Positions 48,230 to 61,081 of a DNA stretch of 64,000 nt are shown here, one piece after another; the stretch's first letter is position 1; each line of letters opens with the position of its first letter. The translations under genes and the position numbers were made by a program. The stretch comes from Sphagnum magellanicum (taxonomy: Eukaryota > Streptophyta > Sphagnopsida > Sphagnales > Sphagnaceae), in contig CM038913.1 of NCBI GenBank assembly GCA_021904315.1, positions 41,500 to 105,499 on the forward strand, given 5' to 3'. The notes under the pieces are model-generated. The model was given only the letters and a program-made list of their open reading frames with translations. It searched no databases and was not told where the DNA came from.

Positions 48230-48870
48230 AGTCTTATTGTCCTTCTGAAGCATAAAGGCCACCCTCTAAGATTCCGTATAAAAGGACTAGAGGGTTGCTC
48301 GATAAGAAAAATTCTTTTTTGGAATTTCAGCATTTGCAGTATTCTGAATGATTCTGTGTAGTCTTGTAAGCGGAGAGCTTCTTGTAAGCCCACTTGGTGT
48401 TTGTTCTTCCCTGCTGTCCTTTTCTGTGTGTTTTGTCCATCCTATTGTGTCTTTCTGTTTTTTGTTATCTCCTTGTGTTGTCGTTTGTTGCTAGCCAGTA
48501 GCATGGCTGAGTCTTGCCATTGCTTCCGGATTTGCAGCAGAAACTTGGTATGCAGTTTAGTGTTTTCACTGGCCTTTACCAACTGTAGGGAGCTGATGTC
48601 AGTGGGGAAGTTATGATAGAGAAGTCACTATCATGCATGCTGCTGTTAGTGTTCCCTGAACAGGTGTGAGACTGGCTCTGTTGGTCATACTGCTTTAGTT
48701 TTTAATTTTGTTTTTAGATCTTTTTCAGTTTTTGTTTCTTGGTCCTTTGTTCTCTGTTTTGTCTTTCCTTCTTTGGAATTCTTTTTGGCCGGTTGATGAG
48801 TTAACCTTGCTTTGATTTTTCTTAATTGTGAGATTGGAGATTTCTTGATTCTTATGGGAGATATTATATC
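48230..48870 (+). repeat. Dispersed repeat, copy 2 (partner at 30 kb, inverted)
   Basis: Matches the complement of 29990-30665 over about 640 bp, with the same order of landmarks: GGACTAGAGGGTTGCTC, TTTTTTGGAATTTCAGCATT, GCTAGCCAGTAGCATGG, AACTGTAGGGAGCTGATG and GGAGATTTCTTGATTCT. It is a non-coding mobile element of unknown class. Confidence 0.75.
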
Positions 48871-49378
48871 TATCAACACCATGTTGATTTGAAGCTATGG
48901 ATTTGACTTTCTGTTTCATAGATTGTATCAGGATACCTTCCAAATGTGAGCATTTTGCATGAGAACCATCAAGTTGCTGCAAATACAACTTTTTGCAAGT
49001 TTTTGCAGTCAATTTCAATGGATCACAACTAATTTAGTCCTTGCCCTCTGAACTTTTGCCTGACCAGCTTGCATGTGCATTCCACTGTGTGGACAAGCGG
49101 GACACCAACGGCAATGCATTGGCAATGAGTTGCAAGTTTTTGTCCAGAATGTTTTTTGACTCTGGATGTTTACAACACCAGAGTTCCTAAATAGGAAATA
49201 ATGAAGTAGCAGGACCAATACAAGTGCTCACCATTTGCAGCTTGCATTTCCCGTGCTCATATGCTTGTATCTGTACTTATGATCATTTCTGTTGAAAGTC
49301 TGCTTGCATTGCAGTATGGTGTAGACATAAGGGCAAGCTGGTGAGGTTTTCACAATCTCTTCACAGTGCACATGAGTG
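48871..49378. other. 3' flank of the exonuclease gene
   Basis: No gene is seen. The 3' UTR of the gene that ends at 49379 (minus strand) should lie here. Confidence 0.35.
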
Positions 49379-51628
49379 CTATGAAACTGGTTCGCACTGG
49401 CTCACATCAGAATTGGCCTCTGGCAACGAACTTATCACAGGGTCAGGAAATGACTTAAGCACCTGCAACAGGTGTGGTGCAGATGGATTGCTTAGCCAGC
49501 TTTCTTTCACCTCTTTTTTCCATGTCCACATTTGTACAATATTAGCCACTGCTTGAATTGGAAACCACAAGATTGTTTTAGCTGACATGATGGTTGCAGA
49601 GAATTGAATGCAGTAAATAAGGGCAGCAGTGATGATGGTGGGGGGGAGAGGTAACCTGATAAAGATGCCATGATGCAAATGCATCAGTTGCCGCATACAA
49701 CAGTTGCGGTTGTGACAATGGGTCAGCTTCCCAGTCTCCAGTTCGAATGCTTTGCACTTTCTCAACCTGTTGATACAACCAACATTTGCAAGACTGGTTT
49801 CAAATCATCAGTGTCTTTGCATTCTGTAAGTGGCATTTTGCCTCAAAACCCTTAAACCCTAATTTCTTCCCATGGACATAGGAAAAAGCACAGCATTCTC
49901 CTCCAATGTATTTCCTAGTTCAGGAATAGTCATGCAAGCAAGCACAAGAGAACACACATCTCTGATCCAATACATAAGATGATCATTATCTTTCTTCCAG
50001 TAGTAAAGGAAACAATGTGCCTTACTTTCAATTGAGAAAAGATCACCAGACCTGCTTACACGTTAGCTCCTGTGCAAGACTGGAGAGACTCCACTGCTTG
50101 ACTGCATGTGGGCCACTTGTGAGCTTTGTATTAGCAAGGATGGAGAGGTCCACCAGCCCATGTGTCCAGATCTGATAGTCTTGTTGCAGCTTTGCAGCAT
50201 CTCCATGTATACCTACCCCAACCTGTCAATTCTTAGGTCAGATTCTGCAGGTGCATGTAAAGAATCTTTTGCACATAAGATGAAGACATGCATATGAGGA
50301 TCTAGGGGTGGGGGGCAGACAAACAGAGAGAAGGATCTGTCTTAAACATAGCATGAGACAGAACTGCTTTCCAACAATGTGATTTTACATCTTCAAGTTG
50401 TCAGATGCAAAGCTCATATTATGTTTTCAGGTTGTCAGACGCAAATCTCCGCACCTCATTAAGGATTTGCAACATTGACAGGTTGTACATTGCAAATTGA
50501 TTGGACTTTGTGGGGATAGTATTGAAGGTGAAATTTTCTTTGCTGGAAAATAGAGAGTGATGAGAACCACCTACCTTGAGAATGGTAGAGTCTTGTAAGA
50601 TGCTAAGAAGGGAAGGAGGGATGCCTGAGTGTTTGATATGCATCACATCACATCGGCTTGCTTCCAAGCACAGTTGCACAACAGCAACCTTCCCTGCTCC
50701 TTCCCCTGGAGAAATCTCTTTCCAAACAATGATTCTTAGAATCAGATCATCATCATGCACATCAAACAACAATAAAATTACACACAATCAACAATCTGTT
50801 CCCTTGCCAAACAAGAACTTCAAACCCTAATCAGAATTGGATTGAGTTTTTACCTACCTCTCTGGAATGAAGCTTTCCATTCGGTGTCAAACCCCATGGC
50901 CACTTCTGCTGCTGTTGCTTCCTGTCTCTTCCCTCTTACGATCTCCAAGATCTCTTCTGCTGCCATATTTACCTCTGCTTCTGACTTGCTGTACACTATG
51001 CGACCCTTGAACTGCAGCAATGGCAACTTGCTTTTCACCTTGCCTGCGGAGAGAGATTGCTAATCCGTAATGACATTTTTCACAAAATCAATCATATGTT
51101 GCAGAGATGGTGAAATGCTAGCAGCAATTGTTTACCTGCATTTGTTGTTTGCCATGGAACTGTGAGCTGACTTAGATTAGTCTGTCCCCAAGCTGCTGGC
51201 AAGGATCTGCGTTGCCTCTTTGTGTGACCGAAACCTCCTTCACATTCTCTCGCTGCTGCTGCGGCATTATTTGTTTCTCGCTGTCGGTCATCACTCGTGG
51301 CAGCGACAACCTCTCTCCATCCTCCTGCTCCTCCTCCATAGGGCTCTCTGAGCTCACATCCTCTTCGACATGGCGTTATTGTGGTTGCCAGAGGTTGCTT
51401 GGAGGAAATCACGTCATGTGCACTCTCAGGGGTGGTTGTCTGTTTTGGACTCTGTGCCCCTTGTGGATCTCTTCTGTCACCTGCTCCAACAAGAGCGTCT
51501 GAAGAAGGAAGAGCAACAACACGTCTTTGAGCGGAAGCAAGTGCAAGTTCAATGGCAGCCCATTCAATGGAATCCACCCATTCCATTTCCATCACCATAG
51601 AGTTCTCCTCCTTCTCCTCGTCTCCCAT
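49379..51628 (-). CDS. WEX: Werner-syndrome-like 3'-5' exonuclease (DEDDy)
   Basis: Stand-alone exonuclease related to the nuclease domain of human WRN, implicated in plants in gene silencing and DNA metabolism. Six exons join in perfect phase with GT-AG sites: 51628-51136, 51043-50858, 50705-50575, 50222-50052, 49766-49656 and 49462-49379 (TAG), 391 residues. The first exon encodes an acidic, low-complexity N-terminus of about 164 residues. The catalytic domain starts at KLPLLQFKGRIVYSKSEAEV. The DEDDy residues are all there: FDTEW (Asp217, Glu219), VGVGIHGDA (Asp278) and YAATDAF (Tyr351, Asp355). The block CDVMHIKHSGIP is typical of plant WEX. The ATG at 51628 is the first in frame; upstream frame sequence lacks an ATG. 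No lesion is seen. The N-terminus is longer than in Arabidopsis, which may reflect lineage-specific expansion. Confidence 0.96.
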
Positions 51629-52098
51629 CTCTTGTATGATTTTTCCTTCTAACTCTTCACTGTTTCTGTGTGAGAAAACAGCTCGTCCGTGCAATGCCGT
51701 TGCACTGTGTGCTCTTACATCTTCTCCTTCTCAGATCAGATCTGGTATGTTTAGGGTTGTGATCTTCTCTTCTCGACTCAAAGCTTTTTGCAAGATGTCA
51801 TCAATGTAGTAGCTTTGTGACTTTCCCATGTGCAAGATTTTTCCAATTTCAGATTGATGAGAGAAAATTGTCCATCAATGTTTTGCTAGAATATTTTTCC
51901 TTGGGATCTTCTTCTTCTTCTTCTAAACTCTAAACCCTAAACTGCTCGCTGCCCATGCTCGTTATCTTTTCTTGTGTGTGTGTGTGTGTGTGCGTGCGTG
52001 TGAGAGAGGGAGAGAAAGGGACCTGCAGTCTGAGAGAAAGCGGTGTCAAAATGCTTCCTGAATTCTGAGCTGCTTTCTCAATTGTTTGCATTTCTTTC
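51629..52098. promoter_or_regulatory. 5' flank of the exonuclease gene with a TG microsatellite
   Basis: The flank contains CT-rich stretches (for example near 51900) typical of plant leaders, and a TG run with variants at about 51973-52002 followed by a GA-rich stretch. The role as promoter is inferred only from position. Confidence 0.5.
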
Positions 52099-53400
52099 AT
52101 GTACAGGAGAGTTCTGATGCAGTTGGGAGCAAACTATGGCAGTTTCTACAACTCTTTGATCAAGAAAATCAATCACCTGCTGCAGGCCACCACCCTCTGC
52201 ACAACTGCATTCAATTCATGCCTCTCTAGCAGCAAAACTCTTCCTACCATCATCGCCATCATCACCAGCGTCATCATCATCAGGAAGAGAATTATTTGTC
52301 TTTTAGTGTTTTCAAAACTACTACAATCAAAATGATGATGAGGATGATCATGCAGGAAATGATCAAGTGCTGCTGCATGGATTCTAGACCAAGAAAGGTA
52401 AGAAAAAACACAAGTTTCTGTTTCATAGCAATGTCATTTTGCTATAAGATATGTGCAAACCCTAGATGTGCCACTATTGGGTATGCATTTTACTTCAGTA
52501 TGCAAACCATAGAATGCACCAACGTTTTAGAGTGTGTGCATTTCTTTCAGTAGACTCTAATGGAAAATGTACAAATGTGTCTTCAGCTATGCACTGGTCA
52601 GCCTAGGTTTCTGTACTCTGTTTTCCATGTGCTATAAAGATACACATTCCTTGTGGAAAATGAACCTCAAGTCTAAGAGAAAGCAATACTCTTGTGTAAA
52701 TTCTGTTGTTTTGCTACCAATGTACCAAACTGCATCCCCTGGCACAAGATGTCCAAGTCACAGATTTGAGCCTTTCTAAAGGTGGAGAAGCATGAACAGA
52801 AATCAACATATATATGTGTTCAGGGTGCAGCTGAAGAAGCCAGTTGTTGGTGGCAACTAGGGATGCTGTTGGACATGGAACTGGCACTCTACAGGCCGCA
52901 TTCTGGAACAGGGCATTCCTTGACTGATCAAGATCATCAAATCTCACACTAGTTGTGGTATCCAAAGGCCACAACATTTGCTGTTGAGCCCAACATCTTT
53001 GTTGTAGCAGCAAATGCATTGCCTTCAAATGTGAACATGGGGTAACATACCTCACTTTCCTACATCTCCCAAGATTTCAATGCACAACATTTGTTATTTC
53101 TCCACAATGGAAAATACAATATATTCCATGCTTGGAGTTAAGGAACTGAAAGATGTTTGCTAACTCTGTTTGCAGCCAACATGATCTTCCTCTTGATCTT
53201 CCTCTCATGCTGCAACAATATTCAATTCCATTGGCCTATGTTTTTAAACTACATTTGCAAATTTTAAATAATGTTTTTGGAGATTACTTGTGTTTAATCA
53301 TCAATCTCTATCTATGGACAACAATGTGTTGAATTAGCACATAGGTCTTGCCCCATTTTATTGATATACTTCAATAACGTACATCATGTAGGTGTTTAGC
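52099..53400. other. No named gene; possible decayed exon near 52.1-52.4 kb
   Basis: On the plus strand, a frame after an AG at about 52108 reads VGSKLWQFLQLFDQENQSPA, meets a TAG, then continues with a His-rich tract (HHRHHHQRHHHQEE) and could splice at 52399 (AAG before GTAAGA). The reading looks protein-like but has a stop and no family that I recognise. The remainder to 53400 shows nothing. Confidence 0.3.
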
Positions 53401-53419
53401 TTATTGTTCAGATTTTGTG

Positions 53420-53860
53420 TTTTGAGTTTGAGTTTAGGGTTTTACTGTTTTTGGGTTATGGTTAGCTTTTACATGTTTAAGTTTTAGGGTTGTGCTTCAT
53501 GGGTTACCCTTTTAGGGTTCGAAGTTTAGGTTTTCATGTGAGGGTTTAAGATTTTGTGATTTGAGTTTAGGGTTTAAAATTGACAGTTTATAGTCTATGT
53601 TCAACTTTTGAAGTTAGTGGTTTTAGGGTTTAGACTTTCCAGATTTAGGGTTTAAATTGAAGGTTTAGGTTTTTATGGTTGGAGTTTAGGGTTTAGGGTT
53701 TAGATTTTTAGGGTGTAAGCTTTTAAGGTTTTCAACTTATGGTGGGTTTTGGGTTTTAATGGTTCAGGGGTAGTATTTAAAAGTTTTAGGGCAAAGTTTA
53801 GAGGTTTAGGGTTTAGGTTTTGGTGATTTGAACAAGTTTAGTGTCTAAGGCTTTAGGGTT
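53420..53860 (+). repeat. Degenerate interstitial telomere-like repeat
   Basis: Dozens of copies of TTTAGGG or near variants (GTTTAGGGTTT, TTTTAGGGTT) in one orientation are spread over about 440 bp, with the best short run at 53687-53703. Spacers are other G/T-rich sequence. Arabidopsis-type telomere repeats are the obvious source, though promoter telo-boxes or drift are alternatives. Confidence 0.7.
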
Positions 53861-53899
53861 ATCTTAGGGTTTATGATCTAAGTAGCTAGGTTAAGGTTT

Positions 53900-56040
53900 A
53901 GACTTCCAGTTAGAAAACATTGTATATCGTGAAATAATAATGTTTCCAATAGCATAATAAAAATTTAATATTTAAAAACGTCTAAATTGGATTGTAATGC
54001 ATGAATGCTTAAGGAATTAATGATCATTATTTACTTTTCAGTTTATTTTTTGGCAACATCTTAAAATTTTGTATTTAGTTTTGAATAAGATGACTTGTAA
54101 TGAGGAAGTCCATGGGATTTTGATTTTGGAATTTTCCTGAAACATTATTAAAAATTTATTCTTGTGGTTGTGTTTCATTTATTTTGTTTGAAACCTTAAA
54201 ACCCTATGCCTTAGACTCAAACCTTTGAACCCCTAATCCATCCTTCCAAAACCTTTTCAACATAATATCAAAATTCATATTACAATGCCAAGTGAGAGCA
54301 ACAACAAACATTATTAGGGCACTATTATTACATGTTTAGTTTTCTCTTGTCCACATGAAACCAAAATACCTCCTCCATTGTAAATAGCCCAAAAAAAACA
54401 AAAATCCCAACCCAAACACCCCCTATCCCCCCACCTCATAAAAGAATAAAAATAAAACTTTTCTAAGTGCATGTCCAACCTTTCTCATCGGTTGCATGAA
54501 AATCCTACTTTTAAAACTCTTTGTCATCATTTTTGACTTGGGTTAACACCCCCCAATCATGAATTGGGGTATTTATTGTGTTTCATCTTTTGTCAACATT
54601 TTCATTCATTAATTGTAATAGTACATCCCAACTATTTGTTCTTGTAAATATGATATGAAATAAATTAAGACTTTAGTTGTTTTGAAAAAAAATATTGATT
54701 ATATCATAAGAAAATTTCCTATTAACACTAGTCAATTGTGTTTGTGTTGATTTTCAATGTGAAAATGAGAACAATGGTCTCAAATGACCAAAACAAATGG
54801 TTGAATAATTGTATTATTTATAATATTTATCAAAAACCAAAGCATAAAGTTGAAAACATTTTTTTTGCACACACACATGTTCTAAATTATACACATAATC
54901 AAATATAGATGTTTTTAGTCCATCATTTTTATTTACATTTGCAAGAATTGCAAGATCTTATTAGTTTTTTTTCCTTATTGGAACCTACACATTTACATAC
55001 GAAGGTGTGCACAAAATCTTGCAAAGTTTTGATTATTATGTTAGGATGAACATCTTAGCATGTATATGAACTTATATTCATAATTTCTTTTTTGAAAACA
55101 TCAACAATTGAAGAATTCTCATATGTTATTCATGACAATACATTTTATAAAAGATTAAATATGTTTGATTTTATGATTCTTCCATGTATCCCATATTGGT
55201 TCCTATCCTTTAAATTGGAATTTTGCACAAATGCAAAACATGCCGTTATTAAATGTATTTTAAAAAATTCATTAAGTATGTTATTAATAATATGATTCCT
55301 CAATGTTAAATCTAATACTTATTAAAATACATTTCTTTTGTAAGTTGTGTATCATATACAAACATGATTTTTCAATCCAGTGTTTTTAGTGAAATGAAAA
55401 AAGAAAAAAAATAATGTGATTTAAATGCTAGGAGATTTAATAATAAACCATCATGTCAAAAATCCTGAGAAGCTAAAAACAATAACACAAATTTTAGCAA
55501 TGTTTGAATTTAGTTTTTATACTTAATAATTACCTTTTTATTAATTATACATTTACATAATGTTAATTTTTAAAATTACATATACATTTTTATTATCATT
55601 TCAAACTACAAATGACAATATTATCATCAATGTTTGTTAAATGTCTAATTTTTTGCACAGTTAATAACATTTTTTAATTCTGAAAATTTGATTTGTATTG
55701 TTTGTCAATGTGATGGGTAATCAAATAAATTGTTGTGTTGTGAGAATGAAAAAAAAATCTATTGTTGAAACATAGTATATGATGTCATGCACTTGAACAT
55801 ACTTGGATGACATTTATCCATATAATCACATCAAGCGTTGAACTTTTAGGTTTCACATGCATGCCCTTGTTCATGCAAACCATATTTTTTCCTTTGTGAA
55901 ACTACTAGAGTCTTACACAAGCAATCTTATGTCTAGTTATTGCAATGATCAATAGAAGTATAATTTTAAGGTTGAATAAAAATCTTATGGCAAACTTTGT
56001 AATCTTAACATTAGTACCAAATGCGTTATGTGTAAGGTAA
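53900..56040. other. AT-rich stretch, no gene
   Basis: Very AT-rich with no coding signal. Confidence 0.4.
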
Positions 56041-56048
56041 CGCCCCAA

Positions 56049-56120
56049 GAGTGGGGCGTCACTAAATAAGGACTCCCAGGCGGAGCTGAGAAGGGTTCTT
56101 ATTTTGGTAATGCCCCACTC
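56049..56120. mobile_element. Short foldback element of 72 bp
   Basis: GAGTGGGGCGTCACTAAATA at the left pairs imperfectly with TATTTTGGTAATGCCCCACTC at the right; the loop is GGACTCCCAGGCGGAGCTGAGAAGGG-like and GC-rich in an AT-rich setting. A smaller hairpin (CGCCCC..GGGGCG) overlaps the left end. No genes or tRNA signals are in it. Confidence 0.65.
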
Positions 56121-59100
56121 CATGTTTGCCTAATGTAAACTAAAAAATATAAAAAAATAGGTGAATAGGAATTTCATGTTGTTGTTTGTTGTGTGGTGTT
56201 ATTTTATTTTACAAAATGCCTGCCATGTTATTGTTTTTAACATATATTTTCCAAATTCACTTTGGAACAATGTTTTTTGTTTGCTTTCCAACTTTTTAAA
56301 TTAATCCCTTTCAGATCATCTTAGCAACCTTTCCTAACAATTAACTTGTGTTTAAAAAATCGAGATTTTAAGAAGGAAGGTGAAACTTTGAAAGAAGGTA
56401 GAATGACATTTTTAAAAGATTTATGTTTATCATACTAAGCAAGGTGTGGTTGCTAGGTTTCAATTTCCCCTTAGATCTAAATGACATTTCACTAGTTCTT
56501 TACATCCCCAAGTACAAAACTTGACATAACATTAACTCACATCACACCACCCTAAATCATATTTGTATCACAAAACAATGGATATTTTGTGTTCATTGGG
56601 ATCCTATGACTCATATTGCATTGTTATTATTGTTTATTCATTGCCATATATATATATATATATATATATATCATAGGTACATTCCAATTGTTGGAACTTG
56701 ATAACTATATTATCAAGTTAAAGGTATTGGAACCCAACTCAAACAATGTATTTTACAAATTGACCTAAATATAAATTTTACTCATGCAATATGCATCCTT
56801 GTTGTATAAAAGATTTATTTTTCCACCTATAGATTTTTAGATATATCCGAAAACTATTGTCCACCAATTTCAATACATACCCTATGCAAAAATGCGCATG
56901 TGCAACTTTGGGGGCATAGTTAATAATATGTGTTGGAAAGGCCCTAGTTTAAAGAACTCAAAAATAAATAATTTAATTAAATCTAAAAAAAAAAAATATA
57001 TTATTTATTATAATTATTATTTTACTCCAAATATGTTTTCAAGTTCACATTTGATAAAATCTAAAAAAAGTGTGAACTATGTACATTTTAGAGAATGCTA
57101 GAGTCCAAAAATAATAATCAACATTTTAATTATATAAAGAATGTAAACATTTACAAAAAATTTCTTAAAGTTCTATTAGATGAGACTATCGTTCAATTGG
57201 TTAGTTTTAGATTGAATTTTTTCTCTAAAAATGTAGCAATATATATACCACAACCATCATATGTTCTCTCAACACAAAGTAAGGAGACAAAATCTAGTAC
57301 AACAAATAGAGAGAAAAGTTAAAAAATTAGTAAGTCTTTGGGTAAATTTTTAATAATTGTGTTTTATCCAACATACTTAATTCTTTGCCTTCTATTGAAA
57401 AATTATGAGGTTGTGAAAGAAATGAATGGGACCACTTATCCTCATTTGTGGTGACCTTGTTATTGAACATGTTATTCTCAACATTTGTATTATATATTGA
57501 CATTTTGGAAATCAAGGCCTTCCCCATTTTGGAACCCAAGGATGTGAAAACTGATAAGTGGTTTTCACCTCCAAAACTCAAAAAATCTAATGACATTGAA
57601 TGTCACTTGCTGAGATCCAATTAATCATATCATGGAATGGACTAGTGGGAATTGGAAGCGTTCAAATCTTGTAAGATAATTAAAATCTCTTGAATTCAAT
57701 ATTTACTAAGAATTACGCAAATGTCTTTAGGCCTAATTTTGGCACACAATCTTCCATTCCTATTAATGTGCTTTGAAAACATTTGACCATAATCTATTGA
57801 GTAATTAAAGTGTTCAATGCACTATTTGATTTTGTCGGAATGGGGAAGGTAATTTGTCAAACAACATTGTTATTAAAGATAACACATTGTTATAACAAAA
57901 TGTGTTAAGGTTCCATGTGACAAAATGAATGAGTGGTGAATAATTCTTATACATTGGCAAATGTTAGACTTGCCATGATCACATGTTTGATGTCCATTGA
58001 ATGTGAGGTGTTGAGGGAATTGGGAATTAAAGGATCGTTATGTGATCACGAGGGTTGTTTCAATACAAGAAGGGTAGATGTTTAGGGTTAGTAATTCATC
58101 GTAGTGTTTATCTTTCCTCCCTTTGAGGTGGTGTCAAATGCATCACGGAACCAATGCATCTCTCAAGGAACCAAACTTGACAAAGTAATTTTGAATTAAA
58201 ATCAAGGAATTATGTAACTAGCTATGCCTTTCCCAAGGGACAATGGGGTACATTTTTGGAAAGCAAGAAGGCTATTAAATTGCTCAAAGTTCCACTTAGT
58301 TTCTATGTGATTTTATTTGGTATGATGATAACACTTCTTTTGGTACTATAATTTCATGGAGATTTGGTGCCATCCCAATGTCCAAGCAACAACAATTGAT
58401 CTACTCTTGTGTAATTGAGGTAAAAGAGCATGTTGTCTCAAGCATAATTACGTTGTTGACCTCCTCTCTTGAAATTGAGTTTGGAGTTGGATTGTAATGT
58501 CAAGATTTGTAAAGCCAAAAACATTCTAACTCTAATAACAATCTTGTTTTACTCAATAATAATCAAATGCTACTTTATGCAAACACCCAACTCCCAGCTC
58601 ACCCTATACACCACCTATGCATGTATATTTTATGTATGAATGTGTGTGTGCATGTATGATAATGGTTGAAATTTCCTATTCCCAACAAGGTTGCAAATTT
58701 CTGATCTTGTTAATATTAATAGCCATATGGCGTTTGAGCTAGACATGAGTGTTTAGGGTTTCACAATGGTAAGAAAGAAGCTTCCATTCATGTTGAAGCG
58801 GGCCAAAAAGTGTTTTAAATAGCAAACAATTACCCAAAACAAGATTGAGAAGCATCTATACTATGTCAAATGCACTATTCTTTTGTACTTCAATATATTT
58901 CAAAGACATCATTGCATTTGTGACATCATGGATTTTTGATTGCCAATATATTGTAATTAACATGGCGATAAAAACATATTCACATATAGTAGCCAACAAA
59001 AGTGATTGAGAGAACAATTCCAATATAATGTCAATTATATTGAGTTGTGTGATTTGCGAGTGTAAGCATTTGAAAGTTCTTTCAATATGGTTCAAGTGGG

Positions 59101-59284
59101 ACCCTAGGACTTTGAAATAAAATTGTCTCACCACTACAACCGACAAAGCCACAATTTTGCAATGGAATAGATTAACAACTTTATGTTAACATAAAAAATG
59201 CTAAGCCCTAAATATTGACAAGAGTAGGCAAATGAGGCTAATTAACAATGTACTTAAGGTGTAGATTTCTTTCGAGTTCCAGAC
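56121..59284. other. AT-rich stretch, no gene
   Basis: An AT dinucleotide run lies at about 56646-56672. Short open frames near 57000-57600 and 58856-59152 are A/T-driven and have no motif that I know. Confidence 0.4.
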
Positions 59285-61081
59285 TTAATTTCGGCTGCCT
59301 TTTAGCAGTTTTTTTAGCGCAATTAACTTTGCTTGATTTTCCATCTTTTGTTTCATGGGTATATAAACTGGAGGTTTCCTGGGGGGTGGAGGCAACATCA
59401 TTTGGAATCGAACTTTAGCTTCTGTGTATACTGCAAAGTCGTCTAGTTTATGAAAAAACTCGTGATTTACTTTTTCTACCTGCACATCAAGGGGACCCAT
59501 CAATTAGTTGTGTAATTGGGTATGATCATATCAATTGTTAATCAAGTGATACATTAAATTTCAAGGCCCAAAGCTCAAAACAACCTTCTTCCAAGCACAA
59601 AATTGCACATGATCATTCAACCAATATCACCAACTCACTCAATAGCCCATCTACATAATTTTGGTTGTAGAACAATATTGGCACATATGAAAGTTGGAGA
59701 CAAATTAAGAAACAAATGGGGAGGGTGTGGCATACTTTTTTTGAATCAAATTTGTAATTGGTATGGGAATGACTCTCCAATTTCCTTTTGTAGATGCAAT
59801 AGCCTGCGTTAATTCTTCGCCATAAATTCTATAAAACAAATCATAAAAAAAAAATTACATAAAAAATCTTTGTTTATGTTCACTGTAAAACTTATCAGCA
59901 TATATTTTGGTCTATGGTGAGAGACTGTTGGTGAAAATTTTGCATTTGGTTGAATTTACTAAGTACCTCAAAACCTAATATATGCATGGTGTGCAAAAGC
60001 AAGGGATACATAGAATGCTTATACCCAAAATAAGACAAAACCCTAAAAGATTTGTGAATGAGCTTTGCTGAATCAATAGTAACTAATGGGTCAAAAACTA
60101 ATTAATAAATGTGTGTGAAGAGATGGGAACCTCAGGCATAGTTCTTTAAGGTCTATCTTGCAAATTCCAAGAGTTTGCATGAGGAATATTGTTGGAATGA
60201 CAAAACCTTCATGAAGTCTCACATACATAGAGTGTAACTCAATTAATTATCAAGACCAAACGGCTATGATAACACACTCCCACCTAACCACATGAATGGA
60301 AACGTGTGCAATTTTGCATTTTTGCAAAGCTCTATGAAATCGTCAATTGTGCACACACACCACCTCTCTTTCTTTCAAAATTGGTGATGTTAAAAACATG
60401 GGTGCAATTGTATAACTTGGTCAACAAAGTTAGTTTTCAAATATGGCAGTACTGGGGTGTGTTCACCTTGCAAGTTTCTTGTCATTTTCAAACCCAATAT
60501 CAGCTGCAAATTCTATCACATACTCATAGGTTGAAATTTAGATACTATATGTAGCAACTTACTTCTCCAATGAATATAAATTGGGATGTCATTTAGTATT
60601 GTGTGCACGAGGATTTTGAACATTTATTGTGTTGGTTATACATGCAAATGTATCTTCAACAATTGCAAGAACTTTAAGATATGGCCATGGTGTTGAACTT
60701 GTAGCTAGACACACATTTTTTGTTGCAATGTTAGTCTTATGGTCTACCCTATTGTATGTAATTGAAGTGTATAATGAAGATTAAAAAAGGGTCAACATCT
60801 TTAAAGCCAAACCAACCCTACCTCAAGTTCAAAACCTTGCACATTTGTTCCTTGAATCCCTAACATCCCTAATCATCATCGTGATGGTCATCATACCCAT
60901 CCTAACATTTTGAGCTTTTGCACCCAATTTACTTTCATTCTTCGATCGATTGATGAATGGGATTGAATAGAATTAAAGTTGTGGGTAGGTAATAGAAAGT
61001 TTTACACATACCAATGACAACTCCTTCAATAGTTTTTACATCAGCCTCTGATTGATTCACTATGTATCTTACTCGCACCAT
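59285..61081 (-). CDS. Possible three-exon gene for an unrecognised 110-residue protein
   Basis: An ATG at 61081 opens MVRVRYIVNQSEADVKTIEG and stops at a GTATGTG donor after 61012. A middle exon, 59803-59736, begins after a CAG and ends before GTATGC. The last exon, 59479-59285, begins after GTGCAG and reads VEKVNHEFFHKLDDFAVYTE, then a Pro-rich stretch LPPPPRKPPVYIP, then a Lys-rich tail ending LKKLLKGSRN and TAA. Phases agree across both introns (1208 and 256 bp). I do not recognise the family, and the protein shows no membrane segment or signal peptide. The agreement of three splice phases and the non-random composition of the ends favour a real gene, but the middle exon is the weak point. 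It could also be the 3' part of a larger gene. Confidence 0.4.

Noticed and set aside
51629-51694. Longer N-terminus for the exonuclease, starting at 51694
   Set aside because: That codon is TTG. The first in-frame ATG is at 51628, and an upstream start would need an exon that I do not see.
53420-53860. A true chromosome end
   Set aside because: Repeats are too degenerate and interrupted, and ordinary sequence with repeats and a possible gene continues for 10 kb beyond them.
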